In this document: piece after piece, positions 27,004-37,385 of the stretch
Numbering within the stretch: position 1 is the first letter of the stretch
Layout: every line of letters begins with the position of its first letter
NCBI GenBank assembly: GCA_937146725.1
Contig: CAKZRU010000089.1
Coordinates: 1-55,275, forward strand
DNA length: 55,275 nucleotides
Source: an uncultured Myxococcales bacterium
GTDB lineage: Bacteria > Myxococcota_A > Bradymonadia > UBA7976 > VGTA01
Reading direction: 5' to 3'
Notes under the pieces: model-generated
What the model was told of the DNA's origin: nothing
Database searches by the model: none
What the model saw: only the letters and a program-made list of their open reading frames with translations
Translations under genes and position numbers: made by a program

Positions 27004-29041
27004 GTGCATCACCTCGAGCAAAGATTGAAGCCACATAAGTCAAAACATCTGTTGCTGATTCTTCGCTATATCCAAAGTCTTTAATAAGACGTTGCTTAAC
27101 AATTTCGATCTTTTGTTGAGTCTCTCGATCTGCTGCATTGCTCACTAAGCTGGTTAGCTTGATGGTATCTTTCTGATCCTCAAATAGCTTTTGCTCAAGT
27201 GCGCGATACAAACGCTCGTTGGTGTCATAGCTAAATGAACGGCCTTCAACCGCCAAAGCACCAATGTAGTTCATAATTTCACGGCGGAAGTCATCTTTAC
27301 GACTTTCGGAAATATCAATCTTAGTCTCAATGGAACGCATTAAGCGCTCATCGGGTTGCTCATCTTGACCAGTATAAGGATTTTTGACCTTTTCTTTTTG
27401 GGTATAAGCCTTGATATGATCGATATAGTTTGAACACAAGCGCTTGATTGCATCTTCATCGGAAGAAATCGCTCGCTGAACCTCATTTTTAACGACTTCT
27501 TCATACTCTCCGCGAACAACATCCAAAAGCTGTAAGAAACGAGCCTTAAGCTTTTCGTCTGTAATCATCGAGTTTTGCTTTAGGCCACTTGCCATCTCGT
27601 TGAGCACCATAAAGGGATTAATCCCGTTTTCACTGCGTTCACTCACCAAGGCATTAGAGATTTTATCTTGGATATAACGTGGACTGATCCCATCCATGCC
27701 TTCGCGCATTGTCTCTTTACGAAGCTCTTTAACATTATCTTGGGTAAAGCCTGGAAGCGTTTTGCCATCATATAATTTAAGTTTTTGTAAAAGGCTTAAA
27801 TCATGCTTTTTGGGTTCTTCTAAGCGAGTCAAAATGGCCCACATTGCCGCCATTTCTAGGGTATGTGGGGCAATGTGTTTGCCTCGTACCTTATCGCCTA
27901 CAAAGTCTTTTTGATAGATCTTAACCTCTTGGCTAAAGCGAGTGATATAAGGAATATCAACCTTAATGGTACGGTCCCGTAAAGCTTCCATGAACTCATT
28001 GCTCAAAAGCTTGCGATATTCGGCCTCATTGGTATGGCCAATAATCACCTCATCAATATCGGTTTGCGGGAATTTTTTGGGTTTAATCTTATGCTCCGCA
28101 GTCGCCCCAAGCAAATCATATAAGAAAGCCACATCAAGCTTGAGAATTTCAATGAACTCAATGATGCCTCGATTAGCAATATTGAACTCACCATCAAAAT
28201 TAAAGGCACGCGGGTCGGAATCAGAACCAAATAGGGCGATTTTCTTATAGTTAATATCACCGGTTAATTCGGTTGAGTCTTGATTTTTCTCATCTTTGGG
28301 CTGGAAGGTACCAATGCCTACTCGGTCTTTTTCGCTGAGAATTAAACGCTTGACCCGAATGTGATCGATTACTTTGGCCCAATCTCCATCATAGTGATTC
28401 ATAAGCTCTCTAAAAATGAGACGACAAGCAGGGTTTAAATCCCCACTAATACGTACAGAACGTTCGCTTTGATTCAGACCAAGTTTGTCAAAAGCCTGAC
28501 TGCGCCATTCTTGGGGAATCAGGCGCAAGGGATCTTCGTTCATGGGGCAAGGAAAAATAGCTTCTCCACCCGTGATATTTTGTAGATCTTCAGGAATCAC
28601 CCACTCATAAGTATATAGGGAGCCCTCTTTGGTTCGACTGTATGCTTCTAAGCCTGACTTTAAAAGCCTAGCAATCGTACTTTTGGCACTACCTACAGGC
28701 CCATGCAAAAGAATCACACGTTTATGTGCACCATAACCCATAGCAGCACTTTTAATCACCTGTACTAAGCGCATCAAAGGAATATCCATACCAAATACAG
28801 CATCAGCGCCACCATGAAGTGGGTCATCAAAGAAGTTATAGTGGAAAATGCGTTTTTTGTTATCGATATGCTCACTGTAGCCATAAGACAAGATCATATC
28901 ATATAAACGTTGGTAAGCGGTTCGGGTCACTTCTGGGCGCTCACGAACAATGTTTAGATAGTCTTCAAAGGAGCCCGTCCAATTAAGATCGGCAAATTCC
29001 TCATAGTTTTGTAAGTTGGCAACCTCTTGAACTAAGCTCAT
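26996..29041 (-). CDS. prkA: PrkA family serine protein kinase
   Basis: 681 residues, the usual length. [16 protein letters not shown] is the PrkA N-terminal signature, Walker A is GPVGSAKS (residues 114-121), and the C-terminal PrkA kinase-like domain is intact. AAGGAG lies 6 nt before the ATG. The E. coli homologue YeaG is a starvation- and stress-related AAA+/kinase protein acting with YeaH. Here it heads a four-gene operon on the minus strand: prkA, DUF2288-like, yeaH, spoVR. Confidence 0.96.
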   Translation of the reverse strand: MSLVQEVANLQNYEEFADLNWTGSFEDYLNIVRERPEVTRTAYQRLYDMILSYGYSEHIDNKKRIFHYNFFDDPLHGGADAVFGMDIPLMRLVQVIKSAAMGYGAHKRVILLHGPVGSAKSTIARLLKSGLEAYSRTKEGSLYTYEWVIPEDLQNITGGEAIFPCPMNEDPLRLIPQEWRSQAFDKLGLNQSERSVRISGDLNPACRLIFRELMNHYDGDWAKVIDHIRVKRLILSEKDRVGIGTFQPKDEKNQDSTELTGDINYKKIALFGSDSDPRAFNFDGEFNIANRGIIEFIEILKLDVAFLYDLLGATAEHKIKPKKFPQTDIDEVIIGHTNEAEYRKLLSNEFMEALRDRTIKVDIPYITRFSQEVKIYQKDFVGDKVRGKHIAPHTLEMAAMWAILTRLEEPKKHDLSLLQKLKLYDGKTLPGFTQDNVKELRKETMREGMDGISPRYIQDKISNALVSERSENGINPFMVLNEMASGLKQNSMITDEKLKARFLQLLDVVRGEYEEVVKNEVQRAISSDEDAIKRLCSNYIDHIKAYTQKEKVKNPYTGQDEQPDERLMRSIETKIDISESRKDDFRREIMNYIGALAVEGRSFSYDTNERLYRALEQKLFEDQKDTIKLTSLVSNAADRETQQKIEIVKQRLIKDFGYSEESATDVLTYVASIFARGDARG

Positions 29042-29376
29042 GTTTTTCTCCTTGTCTTCAATCGTGAAGAATGTTGGGGGGTCTATCTATTCTCAAGCTA
29101 ACGGACCAAGTATGACAGACTTGAGAGGAATCCTTAAGCGGACCCCTTAGATATTTAGTCAGCATACTTTATCTTACCTATATTCCGTGACTGATCTAAA
29201 GAGGAAAATGTCAGAACTATAAATAGAGCATTAAATCGAGTTTCTAAGATGACAACTCATCTTAAGTTTGTGTATACAAGCTTACCCTCATGAGCCTATG
29301 AATAAGTTAAGTTATGTTCATGACTCTATTCTTAAGTGCTTATGAGTCAGTAATCTCAAGTAAAGAGGCTCTGTCT
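29042..29376. promoter_or_regulatory. Divergent intergenic region between prkA and the lipid kinase
   Basis: 335 bp that must hold the prkA operon promoter (-) and that of the lipid kinase gene (+). AAAGAGG (29362-29368) is the ribosome site for the kinase ATG at 29377. TTGTGTATACAAG near 29269-29281 contains a TGTATACA palindrome and may be an operator, but this is weak. No RNA gene recognised. Confidence 0.4.
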
Positions 29377-30339
29377 ATGCAGAAAAAAGTAACTTTTATT
29401 ATCAATCCAATGAGTGCATCAGGCAAAACCGGTCAACGTTGGCCAAGTTTAGCCCCCAAAGTAAGTGCTAAGTTTCCCAATAGTGAGTTTATATTCACTC
29501 AGGCATCAGGAGAAGCGGAGCAACTGACTCAGCAAGCGATTCAAAACGGTAGTGAGCAGATTGTTGCTGTGGGCGGAGATGGAACTATGAATGAGGTGGT
29601 AAATGGCTATTTCAAGTCTCGGGGAGAGTCTGATGCACCCACAGTGAGCATAGGCCTTTTGGCCATGGGAACCGGCAGTGACTTATGCAAATCTTTGAGG
29701 ATTCCCAAAAGTTTTGAGCAAGCCTTGAACATTCTTCAAGAAGAACCTGTTTTGGTAGATTGTGGCCGGGTACAGTTAGGTGATCAAGTGCGATATTTTG
29801 ATAATATTGCGAGCTTAGGGATTTCGGGAGATATTGCTCGTCACTTTGAAGAACATGGTAAAGATGGGGCCTTTAGCTATGTCACCGGTCTGTTTAAATC
29901 AGCTCGCGCCTATGCCAAACGAGGCTTTTCTATGAGCTATTTAGATGAATGTGGACAATGGCAAGATCATGAAATGCCTGATGCTTTTATTGCCATTATT
30001 GCCAATGCTCAATATTTTGGGGGCGGTATGCACATTGCACCTAAGGCAATGATGAATGATGGCTTGTTTCACTGCGTTATGGTTAAAAGTGTGAGTGCCT
30101 TTGAAATTATGCGCTATTTACCTGCGATTTTTAAAGGTAAGCATTTAAAGCATCCTCCTTTTCATGACTTTCAAGCTTCTGAGATTAAGCTTAGCGCTAC
30201 CGTTCCTTCATGGTTGGAAATCGATGGAGAACCCTGCTTTCAGATTTTGGCAAATCAAAGTGTAAACCTGAAGGTTGAAAAAGTATGCTTGGCTCTACAT
30301 CTTGCACCAAATACAACTGCTTTGATCAAAAAGGCTTAG
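29377..30339 (+). CDS. Diacylglycerol kinase family lipid kinase (DagK/YegS-like)
   Basis: An upstream ATG at 29314 is in frame, but AAAGAGG at 29362-29368 is 8 nt before the ATG at 29377 and gives the usual N-terminus MQKKVTFIINPMSASGKTG (320 residues). VGGDGTMNEVVNG is the conserved GGDGT nucleotide-binding motif of DAGK_cat, and GLLAMGTGSDLCKSL matches the GTGN(D)-type motif. These enzymes phosphorylate diacylglycerol or related lipids. No membrane segment. It precedes lnt by 92 bp on the same strand, and both act on membrane lipids, so an operon is plausible. Confidence 0.92.
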   Translation: MQKKVTFIINPMSASGKTGQRWPSLAPKVSAKFPNSEFIFTQASGEAEQLTQQAIQNGSEQIVAVGGDGTMNEVVNGYFKSRGESDAPTVSIGLLAMGTGSDLCKSLRIPKSFEQALNILQEEPVLVDCGRVQLGDQVRYFDNIASLGISGDIARHFEEHGKDGAFSYVTGLFKSARAYAKRGFSMSYLDECGQWQDHEMPDAFIAIIANAQYFGGGMHIAPKAMMNDGLFHCVMVKSVSAFEIMRYLPAIFKGKHLKHPPFHDFQASEIKLSATVPSWLEIDGEPCFQILANQSVNLKVEKVCLALHLAPNTTALIKKA

Positions 30340-30369
30340 TCAAGAATGACTCAAATCAAGAATGACTCA
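30340..30369 (+). repeat. 14-bp direct repeat behind the stop codon
   Basis: TCAAGAATGACTCA occurs at 30340-30353 and 30356-30369, two bases apart, starting at the base after the TAG (30337-30339) of the lipid kinase gene. Confidence 0.9.
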
Positions 30370-30431
30370 GCGAAAACCCATTTATAACGATAAACTCAAT
30401 GACTTTATGGCTTAAACATAGGGAGTAAAAA

Positions 30432-32096
30432 GTGGATCTCAGTCAACATAATCTACGCTTTGGTCGATTTTCAAAAGAGTCACTCAGCGTTGGTTGGGCT
30501 TGCGCCATACTGACCGGTGTGATGACCTTTATGGCCTTTCCAACCGCATTATCACCAGAAATCAACCTGTGGTGGCTCATTTGGTTTTCGCATGTACCCA
30601 TTTTATGGTGGCTTGGTGATAAAACGCCTAAACAAGGGTTTAAATGGGCCTATTTAACCGGCATCATTATCAATACTGGTGGGTATTATTGGATTGCTGA
30701 ACTCATTCAGACCTTTGGACATCTGCCCTTGGCCATAGCCCTGCTTGGCTTGGCCCTTCACAGCTTACTCGTTGGCTTAATTTGGGGAGTGTGGGGCTAT
30801 TTAGTATGTGCCTTAAGTCCAAAATGGGGTCGCTTACTTGTCGTGCCCATTGCGATGATGGCTGCTGAATATACTATGCCTAGAATCTTTGATGCACACA
30901 TGGGAGACAGCCAATATCCCTTTGTGATCATCATGCAAATCTCTGATCTACTTGGCGTGACCGTGGTCACCGGACTTATTTACTTATTCAACGTTGCTTT
31001 ATGTGATGCTCTTGAGGGTAAATATAAGGGTCTTAAGTTATCGGCGGGACTTATTATATTGTCCTTGGTTTATGGTGGTGTTCGTATGGCTCAAATCGAT
31101 GAGCAGATGAGCCAAGCACAAAAGCTGAAAATAGGGATTGTTGAGGGAGATATCGGTATTTTTGAATCGGAAACCCGACAAAAAAAGCGTGATCACTTAT
31201 TGATTCAACAGCAACTTAGTGCCCAACTAGAAGCTCAGGGAGCCGAGCTGATTATTTGGCCCGAAAGTGCCTATCGAGCCAGTGGTATTCCCATGGATCT
31301 TGAGGCCTTTCCTCCCTCAAAAGTACCTTTGGTACAGCATCATGAAGATGATCAAAGGCAACGAACACCACGCAAAGATCAAATCACTCCACAACGTGGC
31401 TTTACCACTCCTCTGCTGTTTGGAGGTAATGGAATAGGGACTGCCGAACCTATGACCGAAACAGAAAAAGCTCGCGGTCGAGGCCGACGGCTATACTATA
31501 ATCGAGCTTGGTTATTGGGTACTCAAGGTGAAGCCTTAGGTTATTATGACAAGGTACATCGTTTAGTTTTTGGTGAATACATCCCTTTTGGGGATATATT
31601 TCCGGTCTTTTATGAATGGTTGCCAGCAGCGTCAAGAACTGAAGTCGGTTCAGGGGTTAAGTCACTAGAGTTTACAAGTAAATCGGGGATAAAGGCCCGT
31701 TTAGGCATGCTCATTTGTTATGAAGGAATCATCCCCTCTTTCACTCGAGAACTCATGCAGACACATCCTGATGTTTTAATCAATCTCACTAATGATGATT
31801 GGTTTGCAGCGATTGCAGAGCGTTATTTACACTTTGCTTTGGCACTACCAAGATCAATAGAGTCACGGCGCATGTATCTGAGAGCGACACTCACTGGAGT
31901 CAGCGCTATTGTGGATGCGAATGGCCGTATTCTCAAATGGACCTCAAGCGAAAAGCCTGAAACCTTGATCGATGATATCCCCTTACTAAAAAGCCAAACT
32001 TTATATAGCAAAATCGGTGATCTTCTACCTCAGTTATCACTGCTGTTTATGCTTGGGGCCTTATGGCAAAGACGGCATGATGACTTGGTCAAGTGA
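30432..32096 (+). CDS. lnt: Apolipoprotein N-acyltransferase
   Basis: 554 residues, GTG start with GGGAG 6 nt upstream. The first half has about six membrane helices; the C-terminal half is a carbon-nitrogen hydrolase domain with the full triad: IIWPESAY (Glu278), YYDKVHRLVFGEYIPFG (Lys374) and LICYEGIIPS (Cys429). Lnt adds the third acyl chain to the Cys of lipoproteins in the inner membrane. At least six lipoprotein candidates lie in this window, all potential substrates. Residues of about 295-345 are a longer, charged insert than I would expect between Glu278 and Lys374. Confidence 0.93.
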   Translation: MDLSQHNLRFGRFSKESLSVGWACAILTGVMTFMAFPTALSPEINLWWLIWFSHVPILWWLGDKTPKQGFKWAYLTGIIINTGGYYWIAELIQTFGHLPLAIALLGLALHSLLVGLIWGVWGYLVCALSPKWGRLLVVPIAMMAAEYTMPRIFDAHMGDSQYPFVIIMQISDLLGVTVVTGLIYLFNVALCDALEGKYKGLKLSAGLIILSLVYGGVRMAQIDEQMSQAQKLKIGIVEGDIGIFESETRQKKRDHLLIQQQLSAQLEAQGAELIIWPESAYRASGIPMDLEAFPPSKVPLVQHHEDDQRQRTPRKDQITPQRGFTTPLLFGGNGIGTAEPMTETEKARGRGRRLYYNRAWLLGTQGEALGYYDKVHRLVFGEYIPFGDIFPVFYEWLPAASRTEVGSGVKSLEFTSKSGIKARLGMLICYEGIIPSFTRELMQTHPDVLINLTNDDWFAAIAERYLHFALALPRSIESRRMYLRATLTGVSAIVDANGRILKWTSSEKPETLIDDIPLLKSQTLYSKIGDLLPQLSLLFMLGALWQRRHDDLVK

Positions 32097-32221
32097 GTCT
32101 ATTATAATTTAACTTTCAATCATTGCATATTGATTAGATACTCAACTCACCAAGTTAATCATATACCATTCAGTCACTCATCCGACACTTACGTGACTTA
32201 TCAGAAAAATAAGATTAAACC

Positions 32222-34099
32222 ATGATACGAAACAATTATTACGTTTACATCATTTTAATATTGTTCACATCTTTGCTGACATCAGCTTGTGAAAATAGAA
32301 AAAAAAGACGGGGGAAATCCTTACCCTTTTCCCAAACGATCAATCAAGGTCAGATAACAGCAACAAATGTCATAATTTATGATCATGTTAAATCGTTAGA
32401 TACGATGATTAATCTTGAGTCGATCAGTCAAAGTGACGATCAAATTATGATCAATACGCAACAAGCTGGTGAGCTTGATCTAGAAGTGGATGATATTATT
32501 GCAAGCGATGCAGGAGACGGCTTTTTAAGGCGAATCCTCAGCATTAGTACAAGTGAAATGGGACTCGAAATTGAAACCGAAGTTGCCTTATTAACTGATG
32601 CTGTCCAATCTGCTGATATTACGCTTAGGTTTGAAGCCCCCGAAGAAATATTAAATCCAAACCCAAGGGATGAAGAAGCTGAACTTGAGTCTCAAGAGAA
32701 CCCAATCAAAGCGACATCAAATACAAACTTAAGCCCTAAACTTGATCGTCAACAGTTCAAGATGACTGAGACTCCTAACCGCTTTTTTGATGAAAAAAAT
32801 CGAGTGATTAAAAAAGCCTTAATTGAATCAACGCTTTGGGTAGAAGGGAGTTTGTCCACAACCTTGAACTTTACCTTTGATATGTCAATACGAGAGGGCA
32901 AGCTCATTTCGGCAAAAACCAATTTCCATGGTGGAGTCAGTGGTTTTTTAGCATTGGGAATGACTAAGAGTTTAACAATTTCAAGAGAAATGGAATATGA
33001 ACTTTTATCTCTTCCCAAGGTGAGTGTGAGAGGTATGATTGGCTGGCTTCCTGTTATCATTTCCCTCAAACCCTCACTTCAGTTTAATTGGACGAGCTCT
33101 TTTAAAACAACACTTGATTTATTTACTGCTAAAGTTGATTTTGCCTCAGCTTTGGATGCAGAGCTTACTTACTATGATGACGATGATGAATGGCGCATCG
33201 AATATGAAAGCACACCACCAAGCTTAGACCTGAGTACAAGCTTGGATGGACCAGAGTTAGGGATCTCACTCAATAATACTTTTGCCTTGATTCCACAGCT
33301 GAATATCCAATTTTATGAATCGGCTGGTGTTCAATTAGATACGCCATTAAGTCTAAGCAGTACAATCAGTCTTGCCGAGGCAGACTGCCTAAACTTTAAA
33401 ACAGAGCTCGTTTCAAGTATTGATGTCACTCCTAAAACTCGTTGGGATGCTTTGTGGGGCATAGAGCCAAGTATGATCACAGTTTTTGAAAAGAAGTTAT
33501 TGTCAGCATCGGAAGATATTTGCTTACCTGAGCCTAAGCTCGATATGATGATGAGCGATGAACAGAACCTTATCGAGCTCAGCGATATGATCATTGACTA
33601 CTCAGATGACATGGGCATCAATGACTCTGATGATCGCACTGAAGAAAGTCTGCCGAATGACATGGGTGAGCCAATTGGCGAAGAACAACGTTGCCAAGCA
33701 AGCTTGAGTGGGGTCACAAACCTAGAGTGTGCCAAATGGTTTGGATCTTCAGATTCAACAAACGGTACTATCTTTATGTTTGGATTAGGTCAGAATCTTA
33801 CCCAAACTAATATTTTCTCCAATATGGTTATTCTTGAGCTTGAGTCCGGTACATACTTTGACACACAAGGACAACACATGGTCAGCGCTTATATTACAGA
33901 GGATACAAGCATTTTGGATCAGGATTTCATATCAGGAGAATGTCAAATTCGTTTAAACACAACCTTACCGAGAACTTCTCTGCCTAATCTACCTGCTGCT
34001 GCTATGGTAGATTTGGATATAAATTGCATTTTAGATGATGGAAGCACAAACTATGATTTAAGCATTCAAGCTTCTGATTATCCGGTTCAATTTCAATAA
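32222..34099 (+). CDS. Large lipoprotein of unknown function
   Basis: 625 residues. The signal segment IILILFTSLLTSACEN ends in a relaxed lipobox with a basic stretch next (ENRKKRRGK). Residues of about 60-170 are acidic, then a block (about 190-440) of alternating hydrophobic/polar residues such as LTISREMEYELLSLPKVSVRGMIGWLPVIISLKPSLQFNW and STIDVTPKTRWDALW suggests beta structure. The last quarter has a DDMGINDSDDRTEE spacer and a Cys-paired module (CQASLSGVTNLECAKWFG, then ...GECQIRLNTTL...INCILDDG). No family recognised. It lies between lnt and tyrS, 125 bp after lnt. Confidence 0.7.
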   Translation: MIRNNYYVYIILILFTSLLTSACENRKKRRGKSLPFSQTINQGQITATNVIIYDHVKSLDTMINLESISQSDDQIMINTQQAGELDLEVDDIIASDAGDGFLRRILSISTSEMGLEIETEVALLTDAVQSADITLRFEAPEEILNPNPRDEEAELESQENPIKATSNTNLSPKLDRQQFKMTETPNRFFDEKNRVIKKALIESTLWVEGSLSTTLNFTFDMSIREGKLISAKTNFHGGVSGFLALGMTKSLTISREMEYELLSLPKVSVRGMIGWLPVIISLKPSLQFNWTSSFKTTLDLFTAKVDFASALDAELTYYDDDDEWRIEYESTPPSLDLSTSLDGPELGISLNNTFALIPQLNIQFYESAGVQLDTPLSLSSTISLAEADCLNFKTELVSSIDVTPKTRWDALWGIEPSMITVFEKKLLSASEDICLPEPKLDMMMSDEQNLIELSDMIIDYSDDMGINDSDDRTEESLPNDMGEPIGEEQRCQASLSGVTNLECAKWFGSSDSTNGTIFMFGLGQNLTQTNIFSNMVILELESGTYFDTQGQHMVSAYITEDTSILDQDFISGECQIRLNTTLPRTSLPNLPAAAMVDLDINCILDDGSTNYDLSIQASDYPVQFQ

Positions 34100-34208
34100 G
34101 TTTGTGACTTTTATAATCTTGATACAGACCACATGCCACATTTAGGCAGTAGATCTGTTTATATCTTATCCAAGCACATTTCAGAGTATTTTGAGAGTTA
34201 AGTAATCG

Positions 34209-35477
34209 CTAAACCAAGCGTAATAAGAAGTATTTTTTAGAGCCTTTTCGTAAAACAAACAAGCGGTCGTCAATGGCATTAAGCTCGTTGAGTCGGACTT
34301 GTGGATTATCTTGTTTTTGGCCATTGACGCTGACGCCACCACCTTGAATAAGGCGACGCGCTTCACCTTTTGACTTAGTCATGCCAACGGTGACCATTGC
34401 ATCTAGTAAGCCTGCTTCTTGGGCTTCTGCTTGGCTCAGCTGTCCTGAAGGTGCTTCTTGAAATACTTCTTCAATCTCTTGAGCGCTTAACTCGGTAATA
34501 TCACCACCAAATAGTGCAGCAGTAGACTTTTCGACTCTGGCTAAGGCTTCGCAACCATGAACGCGTGCGGTGACATCACCGGCCAAGTATTTTTGAGCTT
34601 CTCGTAAGTGAGGCTCTGCAAGATGCTTGGCTTTGAGTGCCTGGTATTCTTCTTCCGTAATAAGGGTAAAGAACTTAATATATTGCAAAGCGTTATCATC
34701 GCTTTGATTGAGCCAAAACTGATAAAACTTGTACGGTGAGGTTTTTTCGGCACTGAGCCAAACGGCGCCATCTACTGTTTTACCAAACTTTTCACCACTT
34801 GAATTGGTGACTAAGGGCATGACAACGCCATGTACCTTGCCATCAGCGGCTCGGCGAACCAGCTCTGAGCCGGCGGTAATATTCCCCCATTGATCGCTAC
34901 CACCCATCTGTAAAGTACAGCCTTCTTCTCTGAATAAGTGAAGAAAATCATAGGCTTGCAGAATCATATAACTAAACTCAGTGTATGAAATCCCTCCAGC
35001 TGATACTCGGCGTTTCACCGACTCTTTATTCAGCATGGTGCTCATGGGAAAGTGCTTACCAATATCCCTTAGAACCGAGATAAAGCTGAGCGGGCCAAAC
35101 CAATCATAGTTATTGACTAGCTTGGCAGGATTGGCCGAGGCGTTAAAGTCCAAGAACTTGGCTAATAAACTACGGATCCCTGCAACATTTTTGCGTAAGG
35201 TGGCCTCATCTAAAAGATTACGCTCTTTGGACTTACCACTTGGATCACCGATCATACCGGTCGCACCGCCCACTAAACCAATGGGCGTATGACCATAACG
35301 CTGCAAGTGGACTAAAGCCATAATGGGTAAAAGACTGCCCACATGTAAACTATCAGAGGTGGGATCAAAACCGATATATGCAGTTACTTTTTCTTCGGCC
35401 AAATGAGCTTCAGCTCCTTCGGTTTGATCAAAAAGTAGTCCGCGCCAGCGAAGTTCATCAATAAGGGTTTTAGCCAT
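34209..35477 (-). CDS. tyrS: Tyrosyl-tRNA synthetase
   Basis: An in-frame upstream start exists at 35543, but the ATG at 35477 gives MAKTLIDELRWRGLLFDQT, the standard TyrRS start (422 residues), with GAGAG upstream. FDPTSDSLHVGSLLP is the HIGH-class motif, GVVMPLVTNSSGEKFGKT the KMSKS-class motif of the KFGKS/T bacterial type, and GEARRLIQGGGVSVNGQKQDNPQVRL the C-terminal S4 tRNA-binding domain. It charges tRNA-Tyr. No T-box or other leader was recognised. It stands apart, between an unknown lipoprotein (convergent) and gph (divergent). Confidence 0.97.
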   Translation of the reverse strand: MAKTLIDELRWRGLLFDQTEGAEAHLAEEKVTAYIGFDPTSDSLHVGSLLPIMALVHLQRYGHTPIGLVGGATGMIGDPSGKSKERNLLDEATLRKNVAGIRSLLAKFLDFNASANPAKLVNNYDWFGPLSFISVLRDIGKHFPMSTMLNKESVKRRVSAGGISYTEFSYMILQAYDFLHLFREEGCTLQMGGSDQWGNITAGSELVRRAADGKVHGVVMPLVTNSSGEKFGKTVDGAVWLSAEKTSPYKFYQFWLNQSDDNALQYIKFFTLITEEEYQALKAKHLAEPHLREAQKYLAGDVTARVHGCEALARVEKSTAALFGGDITELSAQEIEEVFQEAPSGQLSQAEAQEAGLLDAMVTVGMTKSKGEARRLIQGGGVSVNGQKQDNPQVRLNELNAIDDRLFVLRKGSKKYFLLRLV

Positions 35478-35669
35478 GTTATTCTCTCTTGTTAGACATG
35501 AATTGAGTTTGGAAGTTCTCTGATACCATGACTTGCTCAGCAATCAATCCTTAAAGCGAGTAATTTTAAAATACTTGACGCATTTATGGATTGGCTTCAC
35601 TGATGAATCGTTGGTTTTCGACTAAAACTAATCAGTCTGCTCTCAACCTAAAATGATAAGGTACAAACC

Positions 35670-36332
35670 ATGCCACTTAATACACTTAATCACTATCAAG
35701 CTTACTTTTTTGATTTAGATGGCACCTTGATTGACAGTTCTGGTGATCTAGCCGATGCCATTAACCGAGTCAGAATTCAATATGGATTAAGCATATTAAG
35801 TAATGAAACGGTTGAAGTTGGTGTGGGTTATGGAGCGAGTGCATTGATTCAACATTGCTTTCCCCAAGAATTAAATCTTGAGTTCAAGGCGCTACGAGAA
35901 GCCTTTACTCAAGCATACGGCAAACAGCTTTTTCTTCATACACAGGCCTATCCAGAGGCTGAGCGAGTATTAAATACCTTAAAAGCTAACCCTAATACCA
36001 AGCTTGCACTCATCACCAACAAACCTAGTCGCTTTGCGATCCCTTTGCTGGAAGCTTTGGGTTGGTCTGATCTTTTTGATTTATATTTATATGGTGATTC
36101 GCTAGCTGAACGTAAACCCTCAAACTTGCCAATTAAGCATGCACTGACTCACTTTAATCTGAACCCTAATGAAGCCCTTTTTATTGGAGATAGCGAAGTT
36201 GATGCCCAGACAGCGACCGCCGCTCATGTCGACTTGGCGATTATTTCATGGGGTAGAGCGGCTTCTTCGGTCAAAGCCGGTCAATATGGCTCAGAAGCTC
36301 GCGTGATTGAGCTTTCTGAACTCCTCTCTTAA
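35670..36332 (+). CDS. gph: Phosphoglycolate phosphatase-like HAD hydrolase
   Basis: 220 residues. FFDLDGTLIDSSGDLADAIN is HAD motif I with the nucleophile Asp; ALITNKPSRFAIPLLEALG is motif II; EALFIGDSEVDAQTATAAHVDLAIISWGR is motif IV and the Gph-type tail. The cap region and length fit Gph, which dephosphorylates 2-phosphoglycolate; other phosphosugar substrates cannot be excluded. It is followed by the K+ channel gene 44 bp later on the same strand. Confidence 0.85.
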   Translation: MPLNTLNHYQAYFFDLDGTLIDSSGDLADAINRVRIQYGLSILSNETVEVGVGYGASALIQHCFPQELNLEFKALREAFTQAYGKQLFLHTQAYPEAERVLNTLKANPNTKLALITNKPSRFAIPLLEALGWSDLFDLYLYGDSLAERKPSNLPIKHALTHFNLNPNEALFIGDSEVDAQTATAAHVDLAIISWGRAASSVKAGQYGSEARVIELSELLS

Positions 36333-36376
36333 ATATATTTGATGATTACAGCTGGCCCAGTCCAAAGGTGAATCTC

Positions 36377-37318
36377 ATGACTAAACCTACAAACAAAAAA
36401 ACAGATGAATCCATTGATTCGCTGGAAATATCTCAATCAAAGGCAAGAGGTGCTCAGCGCTTACTTAGGTTTTTGCGACAAAAAAAAAGTGATTCTAGCC
36501 TGGTCAATGGCACTGAAAAGAATGACATCAATGACCAAGCGAGAATTAACTCGTTGTTATCAAACTTAAGAACATATGTTCGTGAGAATGAAATCATGTT
36601 CTACGGTTTATGGGACTATCTCATTATCATACTCTCTCTTATTTCTGTAGGTATGATCACTTTACAACTTAATGCTCAATCTGATCCTGAATTGGTCAAA
36701 CTTTTACGGCTATTTGATTTAATCATTTGTGTATTCTTCTTTGCTGACTTTTTACTTCGCCTATTAACTGCCCATTCTAAAACCAAATATTTAACATGGG
36801 GATGGATCGATTTGATTTCGAGTCTACCCATGATCGATCAGCTGAGATGGGGCAGACTTTGGCGCTTACTGAGAATTGTGAGGGCGATTAAAGGGACTGT
36901 TCGTGGACAGCGCAAGTTAAAGATACAAGACCCTTTGATCTCAGTATTGATCATTACTTTTCTATGTATATTTTTGGGGACTTTAAGCATTTTATACTTA
37001 GAATCAGGCGTTGAAGGCGCTAACATTAAAACCGCTCGAGATGCCCTTTGGTGGGTTTTTGCAACTGTGACCACTGTAGGTTATGGTGATTTTACTCCAA
37101 TCACCAACGAAGGCCGAATCCTGGCAGTTTTATTGATGTCGGCGGGTATTGGTATTTTTGGTATATTTTCGGTGCAATGTACTCAGCTCATTTTGAATAA
37201 GCAAAAAGATGAAGATGAGCATGAACTGAAAAAAGTACGACAGGAATTGACTGAACTTAAATCAGAGCTGAGTGATATTAAGGCTTTGTTGCATGAACTT
37301 AGTACTAAACAGAAATAA
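36377..37318 (+). CDS. Voltage-gated potassium channel (single six-helix subunit)
   Basis: GTG at 36368 is also in frame, but AAGG at 36365-36368 lies 8 nt before the ATG at 36377, giving 313 residues. S1-S4 can be seen at about residues 77-172, with S4 carrying regular Arg residues (RWGRLWRLLRIVRAIKGTVRGQ), a voltage sensor. The pore helix and selectivity filter TVTTVGYGDFTP (about 230-241) are canonical for K+. After S6 the C-terminus is a short Lys/Glu coiled coil (ELKKVRQELTELKSELSDIKALLHEL), not an RCK/TrkA_N domain. Tetramer assembly through the coiled coil is likely. Related to KvAP/Kch-type ion_trans channels. Confidence 0.92.
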   Translation: MTKPTNKKTDESIDSLEISQSKARGAQRLLRFLRQKKSDSSLVNGTEKNDINDQARINSLLSNLRTYVRENEIMFYGLWDYLIIILSLISVGMITLQLNAQSDPELVKLLRLFDLIICVFFFADFLLRLLTAHSKTKYLTWGWIDLISSLPMIDQLRWGRLWRLLRIVRAIKGTVRGQRKLKIQDPLISVLIITFLCIFLGTLSILYLESGVEGANIKTARDALWWVFATVTTVGYGDFTPITNEGRILAVLLMSAGIGIFGIFSVQCTQLILNKQKDEDEHELKKVRQELTELKSELSDIKALLHELSTKQK

Positions 37319-37333
37319 ATGGACTAGCTCTAC

Positions 37334-37385
37334 AGTGTAAATCTCTAAAGTGTAAATCTCTAAAGTGTAAATCTCTAAAGTGTAA
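37334..37385. repeat. 15-bp tandem repeat (three full units and a partial) over a gene end
   Basis: Unit AGTGTAAATCTCTAA at 37334-37348, 37349-37363, 37364-37378 and a partial at 37379-37385. The last copies contain the stop codon of the minus-strand Lgt-like gene: on its strand the repeat reads ACA CTT TAG, the final T-L-stop. Confidence 0.9.
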
